Assembly: GCA_046565505.1 (NCBI GenBank)
Contig: JBKHYJ010000079.1
Location: 1 to 64,000, forward strand
Source of the DNA: JBKHYJ01 sp046565505
GTDB taxonomy: Bacteria > Acidobacteriota > Blastocatellia > UBA7656
Length of the DNA stretch: 64,000 bases
Direction of reading: 5' to 3'
Both the position numbers and the translations under genes were made by a program. Numbering within the stretch: the first letter of the stretch is position 1; each line of letters opens with the position of its first letter. Below the pieces are notes generated by a model. That model was not told the origin of the DNA. It did not search any database and saw only the letters and a program-made list of their open reading frames with translations. Below, in pieces: positions 27,827 through 36,973 of the stretch.

Positions 27827-27856
27827 AGTTTATACATCCGTAGTTTATACATCCGT
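27827..27856. repeat. Tandem 15-bp duplication
   Basis: AGTTTATACATCCGT occurs twice with no spacer (27827-27841, 27842-27856), about 75 bp upstream of the glycerate kinase start. Each unit contains a -10-like TTATAC. It may duplicate a promoter element or reflect replication slippage. Confidence 0.8.
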
Positions 27857-27929
27857 TGAAACTGTAGGGAAGCACCTTTGCCGGATCGAGCATTATTTCA
27901 TAGAATGGCTTCGACGCGAGCGACCGCCA

Positions 27930-29243
27930 ATGAAAGACCTTAAGGAAATAGCAAAACGTATCTATCTAAGGACGATCAAATGCCTGGATCTTGAGGCCGT
28001 GATACGGGAAAAAATAAAGCTTATCGATGATGTTTTTAGGGTCGGCGCCGAGCAGATAAATCTGTCGAATTTCCGAGAGGTTGTACTGATCGGTTTCGGA
28101 AAAGCGAGCGTCAGGATGGGGGCGTCTATTGAGAGAATTCTCGGAAACCATATCAAGAGGGGAATCCTCGTAACCAACCGCCGCCCGAGTATAAGAGTGA
28201 AGTCCAGGGTGATAGTCGCCGGGCACCCGCTTCCAGATGCGGGCAGTTTTAAAGCCGGGGAGGAAATCCTTAAAATAATTCGCTCATGTGGGCACGACTC
28301 CTTAATAATTTTCCTCATATCTGGCGGGGGCTCCTCGCTGGTGGAAGCTCCTCTCCTGGAGCGAATTACTGGCGATGACCTCAGGGATTTTAACAGGCTT
28401 CTCGTAAACAGCGGAGCTACTATCAAGGAAATCAATGTCCTGAGAAAGCACTTGTCTTTGATAAAGGGAGGGCGGCTCGGGTTCCTGGCAAAGGACAGCA
28501 GGTGCGTTGCCTTATACCTATCGGATGTCAACGAGGGAGACTTACGATCCATAGCTTCAAACCCATTGCTGCCGGATGAAGTGACACGCGAAGAATTCTT
28601 CGAGCTCGTCGACAAGTATAAGCTTCTGGATAAGCTCCCTGCTTCCATATCCAGAGCCATTGTAGAGAAACAGATTCCAGAGGTTCCTGGCGGGTGGTTG
28701 GCGGAAGATCAAGCGCGCGGTCATCTATTACTTCTTGGGAACAAGGATGCCACCGAAGTAGCTGCAAGGCTGGCAAGGGAAGAGGGCTATTTAGTTAGGG
28801 CTGACTTTAACCATGCCGAAGGTCACTATAAGGAGGTTGCCGACGACCTGATAAAGCGCCTTCGGGAGTTTCGAGTCGAGAGCCCTCAGGCGAGGTTGAG
28901 CGTGGTATCCGGCGGAGAAGTTTCTTGCCCCGTTTTGGGTGAAGGGCTAGGTGGGCGGAATCAAGAATTCGTGTTATACTCGGCTGCACAACTTGCTATT
29001 TCGGGTTTCGAAAAGGCGGCCGTGCTTTCCTGCGGGACGGATGGCATTGACGGTAACAGTTTTGCCACGGGAGCCGTCGCTGACCCGCAAATGATTTGGA
29101 ATGCGGAGCGGCAAGGGTTGAATGTAACACAGTTCTTTCGCGCGAACGACTCTCATTCTTTTTTTCAACACATGGGCGGGGTGGTTGTAACGGGCCCGAC
29201 GGAAAATAACGTTCGTGATATCAGAATCATGCTCGCTCAATAA
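27930..29243 (+). CDS. Glycerate 2-kinase (GckA/TtuD, DUF4147-MOFRL)
   Basis: Kinase of the GckA/TtuD class, which phosphorylates glycerate (glyoxylate, serine or sugar-acid breakdown). The product (437 residues) has an N-terminal DUF4147 domain (VVLIGFGKASVRMG, VVAGHPLPDAGS-type motif, ISGGGSSLVEAPL) and a C-terminal MOFRL domain (SGGEVSCPVLGEGLGGRNQEF, cut here to 20 residues; CGTDGIDGNSFATGAV). ATG 27930 is preferred over an upstream extension running through the tandem repeat. The ribosome site is weak. Expression context is unclear. Older annotations call this family hydroxypyruvate reductase. Confidence 0.9.
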   Translation: MKDLKEIAKRIYLRTIKCLDLEAVIREKIKLIDDVFRVGAEQINLSNFREVVLIGFGKASVRMGASIERILGNHIKRGILVTNRRPSIRVKSRVIVAGHPLPDAGSFKAGEEILKIIRSCGHDSLIIFLISGGGSSLVEAPLLERITGDDLRDFNRLLVNSGATIKEINVLRKHLSLIKGGRLGFLAKDSRCVALYLSDVNEGDLRSIASNPLLPDEVTREEFFELVDKYKLLDKLPASISRAIVEKQIPEVPGGWLAEDQARGHLLLLGNKDATEVAARLAREEGYLVRADFNHAEGHYKEVADDLIKRLREFRVESPQARLSVVSGGEVSCPVLGEGLGGRNQEFVLYSAAQLAISGFEKAAVLSCGTDGIDGNSFATGAVADPQMIWNAERQGLNVTQFFRANDSHSFFQHMGGVVVTGPTENNVRDIRIMLAQ

Positions 29244-29291
29244 GTGAAGTTTCACTAAGGAGAATTCACCCACAAGCAAGGAGGAAAAACA

Positions 29292-29756
29292 ATGAAGATA
29301 GTCATTCCATGTCTGATAATCATGTTTCTAATGGTTGGTTGCGGGCAAAAGCCCGGGCCCCTCAAAGCGAAGGCCAGCAAAGACCCTAAGATAGCCGCGG
29401 CGGAGGAAAAAATAAATAAGACTTCACCCGAAGGGAAGGAGATCATTGAGAAGGTGCAGGGCATGAAGCCCGAAGTGAATGAACAACTTTCGTCAATGAC
29501 GTTGAAGGAGAAGGTAGAGGATTACACTAAGAACAAGGGCGACTTTGGCATAACGCCGATCGGCTGGGAAGCCTCTAAGAAGAAGACAGAGCGCTGGAAG
29601 GTACTCTTCTACTACCAGGATTATCAAAAGCAGCTACAAACGGCGGAGTGGGAATACGACCCTAAAGCTGAAAAAGTCTACCCCTTTGAAGTAAATAACG
29701 CGCCCATGTTTTGGGAGAGCGCGCCTCCGGCTCAAGGTACAAAGGGTAAGAAATAA
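29292..29756 (+). CDS. Putative lipoprotein
   Basis: 154 residues with a lipoprotein signal ending MVGC (Cys17), then a charged lysine-rich domain (KKTERWKVLFYYQDYQKQ) with a Pro/Lys tail. GGAGG precedes ATG 29292 closely. It lies between the glycerate kinase and the sigma-54 regulator, 32 bp from the latter, so it may be in one transcript with it. No family recognised; a periplasmic-facing lipoprotein is inferred. Confidence 0.75.
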   Translation: MKIVIPCLIIMFLMVGCGQKPGPLKAKASKDPKIAAAEEKINKTSPEGKEIIEKVQGMKPEVNEQLSSMTLKEKVEDYTKNKGDFGITPIGWEASKKKTERWKVLFYYQDYQKQLQTAEWEYDPKAEKVYPFEVNNAPMFWESAPPAQGTKGKK

Positions 29757-29788
29757 CCGTTAAAGTAAAGGGTGATGTAAGATCGGCG

Positions 29789-31192
29789 ATGGAGTCCCTA
29801 GTTCTTATAATTGACGATGAGCCAGCCGCCCGGTATGGGATGAAGAGGGCTTTAGAAAAAGAAGGCTACGCCATTGTTGAAGCGGACAGCGTCAGGAGCG
29901 CAGAACAAATCCTTGAGAAAGCCGCTCCTAGCGCTGTCCTCCTCGACGTAAAACTCGCGTCTGAATCCGGCCTTGACTACCTTCCATCGCTCGCGGCTCG
30001 CAAAGAGGCTCCGATGGTCATCGTTGTCACCGCGCATGGATCGGAGCGGCTCGCAATAGACGCCATCAGAAAGGGCGCATACGACTACCTGGCGAAACCT
30101 TTTGATGTAGATGAGCTAAGGATCCTTGTTAGGAACGCCGTACAAGCTTTCCAATTAAGGTCTGAGAATGAAAGGCTGCGAAACGAGCTTACCGGAACAA
30201 ACACGTTCGGCCAATTGATAGGCTCTTCGCCCGCTATGGCAAGGGTCTACTCGATGATAGAGAAAGTGGCTCAGACTGAAGTGAGCGTGTTAATAACCGG
30301 CGAGTCGGGGACCGGCAAGGATGTAGTTGCGAGGGAGATTCATGCCCGGAGCCGAAATAGGATGGGGCCTTTTGTGGCACTTAATTGTGCTGCCATGCCA
30401 GAGGATTTGATTGAGTCTGAACTGTTCGGACACGAGAGAGGCGCGTTCACGGGCGCGGCGGGTAAGAGGGTAGGGAAATTTGAAGCCGCCGATAAAGGTA
30501 CGCTATTTCTTGACGAGATAGGTGACATGAGCCTTTCCACTCAGGCCAAAGTCCTGCGTGTGCTTGAAGACAAGAAATTCCAGCGCCTGGGAAGCAATGA
30601 GATTTTGTCCAGCGACGCGCGAATAATAAGCGCTACTAACAAAGACATAAAGCATGAGGTAGAACAGAATAAATTCAGGGAGGATTTGTATTATCGTCTC
30701 TGTGTTGTGAATATAGACTTACCGCCTCTACGGCAGAGGAAATCTGACCTCCCTGCGCTCATCCAAGCCTTCTGCAATCGGTATTCACTTGCTTATAAGG
30801 GCGCGCCTCTCAGAATTTCAAAACCGGCGCTTAAAGTAATGCTTGAGTATGAGTGGCCCGGAAATGTAAGAGAATTAAGGAACCTGATCGAACGAGCCGT
30901 TGTTTTATCCGACACTGATGAAATTACTTTAGATGTCATGCCGGAAAATATGCTGTCAAATGAGTTGGCGGAGAAAGATCTGGTGCAAGATTTAAGTAAT
31001 TCTACAACTTCAGTATCATTGAATTACAAGGAAGCGAAGAAGGAGTTTGAACGGAAGTACATCGAGAGATGCTTAGACCAGACCTCAGGTAATATAACCC
31101 AAGCCGCCGCCCTATTGGGGATGCACCGACAAAGCCTACAACATAAAATCAAAGAGCTGGGACTGGCGAAGAAATTCGTAGTGAATGATTGA
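29789..31192 (+). CDS. Sigma-54 response regulator, NtrC family
   Basis: Activator of sigma-54 promoters. Receiver domain (phospho-acceptor Asp53 in LLDVK, Lys in AKPFD), AAA+ domain with Walker A GESGTGKD, the sigma-54 contact loop GAFTGA, Walker B LFLDEIGDM and the arginine-finger region, then a Fis-type helix-turn-helix (NITQAAALLGMHRQSLQHKI). The 467 residues are complete. The kinase at 24008 is a likely partner by class and position; the kinase at 16156 is another candidate. Targets would carry TGGC-N8-TTGC-type promoters, which I did not find nearby. Confidence 0.96.
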   Translation: MESLVLIIDDEPAARYGMKRALEKEGYAIVEADSVRSAEQILEKAAPSAVLLDVKLASESGLDYLPSLAARKEAPMVIVVTAHGSERLAIDAIRKGAYDYLAKPFDVDELRILVRNAVQAFQLRSENERLRNELTGTNTFGQLIGSSPAMARVYSMIEKVAQTEVSVLITGESGTGKDVVAREIHARSRNRMGPFVALNCAAMPEDLIESELFGHERGAFTGAAGKRVGKFEAADKGTLFLDEIGDMSLSTQAKVLRVLEDKKFQRLGSNEILSSDARIISATNKDIKHEVEQNKFREDLYYRLCVVNIDLPPLRQRKSDLPALIQAFCNRYSLAYKGAPLRISKPALKVMLEYEWPGNVRELRNLIERAVVLSDTDEITLDVMPENMLSNELAEKDLVQDLSNSTTSVSLNYKEAKKEFERKYIERCLDQTSGNITQAAALLGMHRQSLQHKIKELGLAKKFVVND

Positions 31193-31215
31193 TTAAAGGT
31201 CCTGACCCAAGAAAG

Positions 31216-31644
31216 TTAGAACGGAATATCATCATCCGTAACAGGTGCCGATGGCTCAGAATGACTTATTGATCGAGTGCTACGTTCTTCTCTGGGGGTG
31301 CTCGTTTCTTCGCCTCTAGCGCCGAGGAATTGAATATCTGTGCCATTCACCTCAAGGCTTGTCCTCGTATTACCATCTTTATCTTGATACTCACTCTGAG
31401 ATAAACGCCCTTCGACGTAAACCTGTTTCCCTTTGCTGAGGTATTGGCTGGCAATCTCGGCTTGCCTGCGCCAGAGGTTCACGCGAAACCAGGTAGTCAC
31501 ATCTTGAAATTCGCCTGACTTATCCTTTTTACGTTCAGTGGTGGCGATTGAAAAATTGCAAACCGGAGTGCCATCTGGTGTATATCGTAACTCAGGGTCA
31601 CGTCCCAAATACCCGACGATCACTATTTTATTGAACGATCCCAT
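31216..31644 (-). CDS. ssb: Single-stranded DNA-binding protein
   Basis: OB-fold protein coating single-stranded DNA in replication and repair. The 142 residues begin MGSFNKIVIVGYLGRDPELR, have TTWFRVNLWRRQAEIASQYL and GKQVYVEGRL, and end in the acidic protein-interaction tail VTDDDIPF. ATG 31644 follows GGGAGGGG; an upstream frame extension lacks homology. Codon use is visibly more AT-rich than in genes at the window ends. It stands alone on the minus strand, tail-to-tail with the NtrC-type regulator. Confidence 0.96.
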   Translation of the reverse strand: MGSFNKIVIVGYLGRDPELRYTPDGTPVCNFSIATTERKKDKSGEFQDVTTWFRVNLWRRQAEIASQYLSKGKQVYVEGRLSQSEYQDKDGNTRTSLEVNGTDIQFLGARGEETSTPREERSTRSISHSEPSAPVTDDDIPF

Positions 31645-31719
31645 ACGCCCCTCCCTAATCAAGATTAAATGACTCTTTTGTCTTTGATCCAGAATGGCTA
31701 TCAAGCATCTAGGGCAGCA

Positions 31720-31725
31720 ATTCTA
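31720..31725 (-). promoter_or_regulatory. Possible -10 box of ssb
   Basis: TAGAAT on the minus strand, giving a leader of about 70 nt before ATG 31644. No clear -35. Confidence 0.3.
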
Positions 31726-31832
31726 GCACATTTTTGCCCGGTTACTAATGAATTTATGCGGTCGGCATGTTCCCAGCAACGTTCGAAAATGCTGAGGGTT
31801 AAACAGCATCATGAACTGTTCAACTTGCGCTT

Positions 31833-32306
31833 CTACATTTTATAATCGCTCGCATCATCAACTATATCTTCAGGCCAGTCATCCTGTTGAGGAGTATCAT
31901 CCTCTATAATAGAAGTGCTTGAATTTTTAACCACTTCGTCATTAACGTAAATTGGGCAATCGACTCTTAATGCCAACGCTATCGCGTCGCTCGGCCGGGA
32001 GTCCACAGTGTAAACTTGTCCGTCTCTTATCATCTCGATTACTGCAAAAAAGGTATTATCAATCAAATCGGTGATCACGATTCTCCTGACCGAAGCTCCC
32101 AATTCCCATATAATGTTCTTGATCAGGTCATGAGTCATAGGCCTTTGAGAAGCAAGCTTTTCGATCTCGACCGCTATAGCATTAGCTTCAAATGCCCCGA
32201 CCCAGATGGGCAACATTGCATCCCCATTCACATCTTTTAAAATAATAATGGGAGTATTTGCCGCCGGGTCCATCATCAGGCCTCTTATCTTCATTTCGAT
32301 TTCCAT
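31833..32306 (-). CDS. Bifunctional nuclease family protein (DUF151)
   Basis: Family studied in plants as a DNase/RNase. The 157 residues start MKIRGLMMDP (residue 5 on) and carry the core LPIWVGAFEANAIAVEIE, PMTHDLIKNII, YTVDSRPSDAIALALRV and CPIYVNDEVV, as DUF151 members do. The C-terminus is an acidic tail with DDTPQQDDWPEDI. ATG 32306 has GAGGAG 6 bases upstream. Bacterial function is not well known. It is divergent from parA across a 327-bp spacer. Confidence 0.9.
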   Translation of the reverse strand: MEIEMKIRGLMMDPAANTPIIILKDVNGDAMLPIWVGAFEANAIAVEIEKLASQRPMTHDLIKNIIWELGASVRRIVITDLIDNTFFAVIEMIRDGQVYTVDSRPSDAIALALRVDCPIYVNDEVVKNSSTSIIEDDTPQQDDWPEDIVDDASDYKM

Positions 32307-32633
32307 ACTGATCTCCTCAGTCGTACTAACACTACCTCAACTGAAGTAGCTAACAGTCAGCAGAGTGCGCTCCTGACACTCTAATAATTATTTTCAAATA
32401 AGCCTGATTCGTACCAAGCCTTGATAGCGTCCCATTCCCAATTTCGACCATTAAACCATAGTCTACTCTAGAAGTCTACCGAGGCACGATGGATTTTGCG
32501 CAGTGCATTATCGCGAGCAATGGTTTTCGTCAAAACTCATATCTATACCTCAAATCGCCGATGAATGGCACTTGACACCTACACTGGTTCGCATTACGAT
32601 GCGTAAGTTTTAACGGAACGGAGCTTTTTACGG
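32307..32633. other. Divergent spacer with parAB promoter
   Basis: 327 AT-richer bases between the DUF151 gene and parA. Apart from the parAB promoter (32572-32600) I see no gene and no ParB-type parS site (consensus TGTTTCACGTGAAACA). Confidence 0.6.
32572..32600 (+). promoter_or_regulatory. Promoter of parAB
   Basis: TTGACA (32572-32577), 17-bp spacer, TACGAT (32595-32600). The start would be near 32607, about 27 nt before parA ATG 32634. Confidence 0.65.
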
Positions 32634-33389
32634 ATGGTTATCGCGATAGCCAATCAAAAAGGAGGAGTGGGTAAAACTACTACAGCTATTAATCTTTCAG
32701 CCGGCCTCGCAAAAGCCGGGAAAAAAGTCTTGATCATTGATTTAGACCCGCAAGCGAATAGTTCATTAACTTTTTTGGATAATCTTATAATTGAGCAGTC
32801 CGTATATGATGTTCTGGTTGAGACCGGGACTAAGATCGAAAGTATTATAAAACCAACCTATATCCCCGGATTGGATATCCTACCTGCCAGGATAAATCTT
32901 GCGAAATTTGAGAGTAAACTGATCGGGGAATTCGACGCTCCGTTCAGGTTAAAAGATAGGATTGAGGGTCTAACTCATACCTATGATTACATCATAATTG
33001 ATACTCCCCCAACCCTCGGTTTAATCACCGTGAATGCTCTGGTAGCTTCCGATTATGTGATTGTGCCTATTCAGCCGTCCTATTTTGCGTTGGAAGGCAC
33101 GGACGATTTGCTCGAAACGGTGGAAAAAGTAAAAGCGCGGCCGAACCCTAACTTACAAGTTTTAGGCGTCGTGATAACGCTTCTCGATAAAAGGACTACT
33201 CTTGCGAAGGACATTCAAGAACAAATAAGGGGAGTCTTCGGAGACAAAGTGTTTGAAACAGTGATCAGCAAGTCGGTGCGCCTGGAAGAGAGTCCCGCAT
33301 ACAAAGAGGTTATTTTTACTTTTGCGCCGGCATCAAGCGGGGCGGTTGAATACTCAAATCTATGTGAAGAGGTGATGCGTCGTGTCTAA
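32634..33389 (+). CDS. parA: Chromosome/plasmid partition ATPase ParA (Soj type)
   Basis: Deviant Walker ATPase that moves ParB-bound DNA. The 251 residues have QKGGVGKTTTAINLSA (signature Lys9 and Lys14), IIDLDPQANSS, YIIIDTPPTLGLIT and PIQPSYFALEG, in the Soj/ParA order, with no N-terminal HTH extension. It overlaps parB by 8 bp, a tight operon. Typical of chromosomal ParA, but the usual gidAB neighbours are missing, so a chromosomal role is an inference from the housekeeping surroundings. Confidence 0.95.
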   Translation: MVIAIANQKGGVGKTTTAINLSAGLAKAGKKVLIIDLDPQANSSLTFLDNLIIEQSVYDVLVETGTKIESIIKPTYIPGLDILPARINLAKFESKLIGEFDAPFRLKDRIEGLTHTYDYIIIDTPPTLGLITVNALVASDYVIVPIQPSYFALEGTDDLLETVEKVKARPNPNLQVLGVVITLLDKRTTLAKDIQEQIRGVFGDKVFETVISKSVRLEESPAYKEVIFTFAPASSGAVEYSNLCEEVMRRV

Positions 33390-34206
33390 AAGAGGATTGC
33401 CCGGTAATTTCAAGTTACGCCATGACGCCCATTACGTTGAACTGCTCACGAGTAAAAGTGCGGGCGCGCCTGTAGGGCGAATGATTCCTATTGATAAATT
33501 AGCCCCGAATCCAGGCCAGCCGCGTGTTGAAATAGGCGATCTTTCAGAACTAATCTCCTCCATAAAGCAGAAAGGGGTGCTGGAGCCTTTACTGGTACGC
33601 CCGAGCGACGTTGGCGGAAGGTTCATGATCATAAGCGGGGAGCGGAGATACAGGGCTAGCCTTGAAGCCGGCCTCACAGAACTTCCTTGCATTGAGATGG
33701 ATGTCGATGACAGAGATGTCGCCGAGATATCACTGATTGAGAATTTACAACGCAAAGATCTTACGCCCTTTGAAGAAGCCGACGGGCTCCGCGCGCTAAG
33801 TGAGCGATTCGGATATACACACGAAGAGATTGCCACAAAAATCGGAAAATCTAGGACGACTATTACAGAATCTCTTTCTCTGGCATCTATCCCCCAAGAC
33901 ATTCGCGACATATGTCGGCGCGCCGACATATCCTCGAAATCCATGTTGCTTCAAATTGTAAGGCAACCGACCGAGGAAGATATGCGGATTCTGGCTCAGC
34001 AGATTACGGAAAGAGGTTTAACTAGGGACGAAGCGAGAGACGTGCGTCAGGGAAAAGCCAAAAAGAAGGAGAGCTTCGTTTATAAGTATAAGGCCAAAAA
34101 CAATTCGTATTCTATTGTTGTCACATTCCGCAAGTCTGAAGTAGATAAAGAATCAATAAAACAGGCTTTAATGGACGCTATAGACCATATTAATCAACAG
34201 GAATAA
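33382..34206 (+). CDS. parB: Partition protein ParB (Spo0J type)
   Basis: DNA-binding CTP-dependent clamp that loads at parS. The 274 residues have an N-terminal linker, the ParB/Srx box (IPIDKLAPNPGQPR), the CTP-binding GERRYRASLEAG, the ENLQRKDLTPFEEA segment and a helix-turn-helix (THEEIATKIGKSRTTITESL). A dimerisation C-terminus (SIVVTFRKSEVDKESIKQAL) closes it. GTG 33382 overlaps the parA end. No parS was found in the window. Confidence 0.95.
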   Translation: MSKRGLPGNFKLRHDAHYVELLTSKSAGAPVGRMIPIDKLAPNPGQPRVEIGDLSELISSIKQKGVLEPLLVRPSDVGGRFMIISGERRYRASLEAGLTELPCIEMDVDDRDVAEISLIENLQRKDLTPFEEADGLRALSERFGYTHEEIATKIGKSRTTITESLSLASIPQDIRDICRRADISSKSMLLQIVRQPTEEDMRILAQQITERGLTRDEARDVRQGKAKKKESFVYKYKAKNNSYSIVVTFRKSEVDKESIKQALMDAIDHINQQE

Positions 34207-34209
34207 TAT

Positions 34210-34755
34210 CTATCTTTTACTCAACTGTTTTCTTTCAAGCTCTTCTTTATATTTCTTCGCCAGTTTCCGCGCCATCCGATCTAATTGAGGTTTAAAGGGT
34301 CTTAATAAGCGAACCCGTAAACCACCTTCTTTGTCCCTCCATTTTTCAAAGTGTTTTTCTACGTAAAGCCGACAGGCGGTTTCTAACTGATTCTTCTTAA
34401 TGCCTTTTGATAAGGTCATATAATAATGCTGAGCGACCAGGGATAAAATGACTTGAGCTACTGTCGATTTCAGGCTAAGCCTGGTCAGCAAGTTCTGCGG
34501 AAATTTCTTCTTTGGGGCTAAGACGGATACAGCTACTTCCGCCCAGGCCATTTGTCCTAGCATTTTTGGGTGATACAAGGCAGGCAGAGTCGATCGCTGA
34601 AGCGCGGACAGACGCGGTTCGGCAACGAAATCCGCGAATACGATTTTGGTAAAGCCTCGTAAGTGCTCCTGGGGTACGACATTCAAAACCCTTTCGACAT
34701 TTGCTTGAAGGCCCTTAATCTGAGTCGAGGATTTTACTTCAACTTTTACGTTCAT
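34210..34755 (-). CDS. Basic protein of unknown function
   Basis: 181 residues, strongly basic, with a helical C-terminus (LDRMARKLAKKYKEELERKQ) and a middle part with LPALYHPKMLGQMAWAEVAV. I recognise no family. It begins with VKVEVKSS-type strand residues and has no signal peptide or membrane helix, so it is probably cytoplasmic or nucleic-acid-associated by charge (inference). It is convergent with parB (3 bp apart) and follows lpxD, on its strand, by 46 bp. Confidence 0.6.
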   Translation of the reverse strand: MNVKVEVKSSTQIKGLQANVERVLNVVPQEHLRGFTKIVFADFVAEPRLSALQRSTLPALYHPKMLGQMAWAEVAVSVLAPKKKFPQNLLTRLSLKSTVAQVILSLVAQHYYMTLSKGIKKNQLETACRLYVEKHFEKWRDKEGGLRVRLLRPFKPQLDRMARKLAKKYKEELERKQLSKR

Positions 34756-34801
34756 ATTACCTTTCTAAAATATTGAATTTTTGTACTTTAAGATTGCTAC
34801 C

Positions 34802-35836
34802 CTATTGGCTAACCTCATATAATTTCTCAAGTTTGTTTAATCTCTGTTCTATCTCTCGAACAGTTTTTTGTATAAGTGGTAATCTCGCAAAGGCGGCGGA
34901 TCCCTTCAACCAATCCTTATGACTTACTGACGGGGAGCCGGATACGAACTCACCGGCGGCAATCGAATTTGCTATCCCGGATTGTGCAGTGGCTCTTACG
35001 CCATCGCCGATAGTAAGGTGACCAGCCACCCCTACCTGACCCGCAAGAATAACCTGCCTTCCTACTTTCGTTGAACCCGCGAGCCCTACCTGAGCACATA
35101 AAAGAGTATCACTTCCAATCAAGGAACCATGCCCGATTTGAACGAGATTATCTATCTTTGTGCCTCTGGCTATTCTGGTCTCCCCGAGCGTGGCCCGATC
35201 TATCGTTGTGCAAGCTCCCACCTCGACATCATCCTCTATTACGACCGTCCCAGACTGAAGAATTTTGTACCAGCTTCCATCATCCTGCATAGCATACCCG
35301 AAGCCATCCGAGCCTATAACTGCGTTATCCTGAATAATGCATCGTTTGCCTATACTCACACGTTCACGGATGACGCACCCAGAATGTACGAGAGTTTTTT
35401 CTCCGATGATTGACTGAGGGTGAATCGTACATCGCGCTCTTATATCCACGAGATCCTCGATAATTACGTTTTCGCCTATGTAGGCGTACGCGCCGATTGA
35501 AACTTTTTGCCCTAATTTCGCTGAGTCTGCAATCCAAGCAGTAGGATGAATAAGAGGCTTATTGGCTTCCGCCGCGTGGAATATCTCAATCGCTTTCGCG
35601 AAGGCGAGATAAGGGTTTTGATGTCTTAGCAAAGTGTTTGATAAAGGGGGAGTATCAACGCCCGTAATGATCGCCGATGCCTTCGTGATTTTAGCCTTAT
35701 TAAAATACTTTTGGTTTACGAAGAAGCTGATTTCTCCCTCCTTTGCATCTTCCAGAGTCGCAATCCCAGAAATATTAAGTAATTCATCACCTTCGATAGT
35801 GCAACCGAGCTTGTCTGCTATTTCCCTGAGGATCAT
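34802..35836 (-). CDS. lpxD: UDP-3-O-acylglucosamine N-acyltransferase LpxD
   Basis: Adds the N-linked hydroxyacyl chain to UDP-3-acyl-glucosamine in lipid A synthesis; it shows that the host makes lipopolysaccharide-type outer membrane lipid. The 344 residues have the N-terminal uridine-binding domain (about 1-100), many left-handed beta-helix hexapeptide repeats (100-300), the catalytic-His segment KIDNLVQIGHGSLIG, and a C-terminal helix (IQKTVREIEQRLNKLEKLY). It is full length and starts at ATG 35836. Usually lpxD lies with lpxA/fabZ; here it stands apart from them. Confidence 0.96.
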   Translation of the reverse strand: MILREIADKLGCTIEGDELLNISGIATLEDAKEGEISFFVNQKYFNKAKITKASAIITGVDTPPLSNTLLRHQNPYLAFAKAIEIFHAAEANKPLIHPTAWIADSAKLGQKVSIGAYAYIGENVIIEDLVDIRARCTIHPQSIIGEKTLVHSGCVIRERVSIGKRCIIQDNAVIGSDGFGYAMQDDGSWYKILQSGTVVIEDDVEVGACTTIDRATLGETRIARGTKIDNLVQIGHGSLIGSDTLLCAQVGLAGSTKVGRQVILAGQVGVAGHLTIGDGVRATAQSGIANSIAAGEFVSGSPSVSHKDWLKGSAAFARLPLIQKTVREIEQRLNKLEKLYEVSQ

Positions 35837-35981
35837 AAATAGGTGCCTGCCTTATCATATTCTACTCAAACCGGCCCGCGCATGACTTCTAATCTTAATG
35901 GAATCAATGTCTTTATAAGGGGTCGAAAAAAGTAAGATTATAGATTGTTTCAATCCGGCACGAGAATCTCGCGCTATAACG

Positions 35982-36003
35982 GATTCCGTTTCTAAGCGGA
36001 ATC
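35982..36003. other. Small hairpin upstream of xerD
   Basis: GATTCCG (35982-35988) and CGGAATC (35997-36003), 8-nt loop. It may be a regulatory stem or chance. Confidence 0.3.
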
Positions 36004-36060
36004 TTCTAGAATATGTCAAAGAATTCAATGCTCCGTCAACCTAATGGAGGTATTTGGAGG

Positions 36061-36942
36061 ATGACTCAAGATATAGAAGGAAGGTTTTTCAATTATCTTC
36101 GTGTCGAAAAAGGACTATCTCCCAACACATTAATAGCCTACAAGAATGATATCGAAAAACTAAATGATTTTGCGAATACCATAGGAAAGGATTTGATCTC
36201 TTTAGAAAGAGAAGACCTTGTCACATTCACGCAATACCTTCATGAGAGAGGCCTGGAGCCGAGAAGCATAGCAAGGGTGTTAGTTACTATCAGAAACCTG
36301 TTCAAGTTCCTTCTCCTGGATGGCTTCTTAAAGCGGGACCCCAGCTCTAATCTGGAGACGCCAAAATCCTGGCAGTCGTTACCAAAGATTCTATCGGCAG
36401 AAGAAGTTGAAAGGTTACTCGCGAGCCCCGACGTAACGTCGAACGCCGGTATACGCGACAAAGCGATGATTGAGATTCTTTACGCGACGGGCTTACGCGT
36501 TTCTGAATTGGTGGCTCTGAAACTGTCAGATATTAATCTCGACCTGGGTTTTTTGATTACTATGGGGAAGGGCAGTAAGCAGCGGAGTATCCCGATTGGC
36601 AAAAGCGCGATTAATTGGACGAGAAGGTATCTCGCCGCCCGGCCCAAGCTACTGGCAGGAGCATCGAGTTCTCTCCTATTCGTCAGCGATAAGGGGACGC
36701 CTATCACAAGGCAGTCCTTCTGGAAACTCATCGTTTCTTACGGCGAAAAATCGAAAATAGGTCACATTAATCCTCATCTGCTCAGGCATAGTTTTGCAAC
36801 TCATCTACTAGAGAATGGCGCCGACCTGAGGTCTGTGCAGATGATGCTAGGGCATAGCGATATCAGCACTACGCAGATTTATACTCATGTAACGAATGAA
36901 CGACTTCGCCAGATTTATAAGAAGTTTCATCCCCGCGCCTGA
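36061..36942 (+). CDS. xerD: Site-specific tyrosine recombinase XerD/XerC
   Basis: Recombinase that resolves chromosome dimers at dif. The 293 residues have the SAM-like N-domain (KGLSPNTLIAYKNDIEKL) and catalytic Arg in ATGLRVSEL, Lys in MGKGSKQR, HLLRHSFATH, LGHSDISTT and nucleophile Tyr in QIYTHV. ATG 36061 is chosen with GGAGG 10 bases upstream; ATG 36013 would add 16 non-family residues. No dif-like site was evident. I call it XerD by overall similarity; XerC cannot be excluded. Confidence 0.94.
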   Translation: MTQDIEGRFFNYLRVEKGLSPNTLIAYKNDIEKLNDFANTIGKDLISLEREDLVTFTQYLHERGLEPRSIARVLVTIRNLFKFLLLDGFLKRDPSSNLETPKSWQSLPKILSAEEVERLLASPDVTSNAGIRDKAMIEILYATGLRVSELVALKLSDINLDLGFLITMGKGSKQRSIPIGKSAINWTRRYLAARPKLLAGASSSLLFVSDKGTPITRQSFWKLIVSYGEKSKIGHINPHLLRHSFATHLLENGADLRSVQMMLGHSDISTTQIYTHVTNERLRQIYKKFHPRA

Positions 36943-36973
36943 GAGCGCCAGGTTGATTTAATAGGAGCCGATT

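Noticed and set aside
29243..29256. AGTGAA-GT-TTCACT as a parS site
   Set aside because: It lacks the CACGTG centre and the full 16-bp palindrome of parS.
36061..36942. xerD as integrase of a mobile element, given the GC dip
   Set aside because: No attachment-site repeats, tRNA, phage or transposon genes nearby, and the protein is of the Xer housekeeping type.
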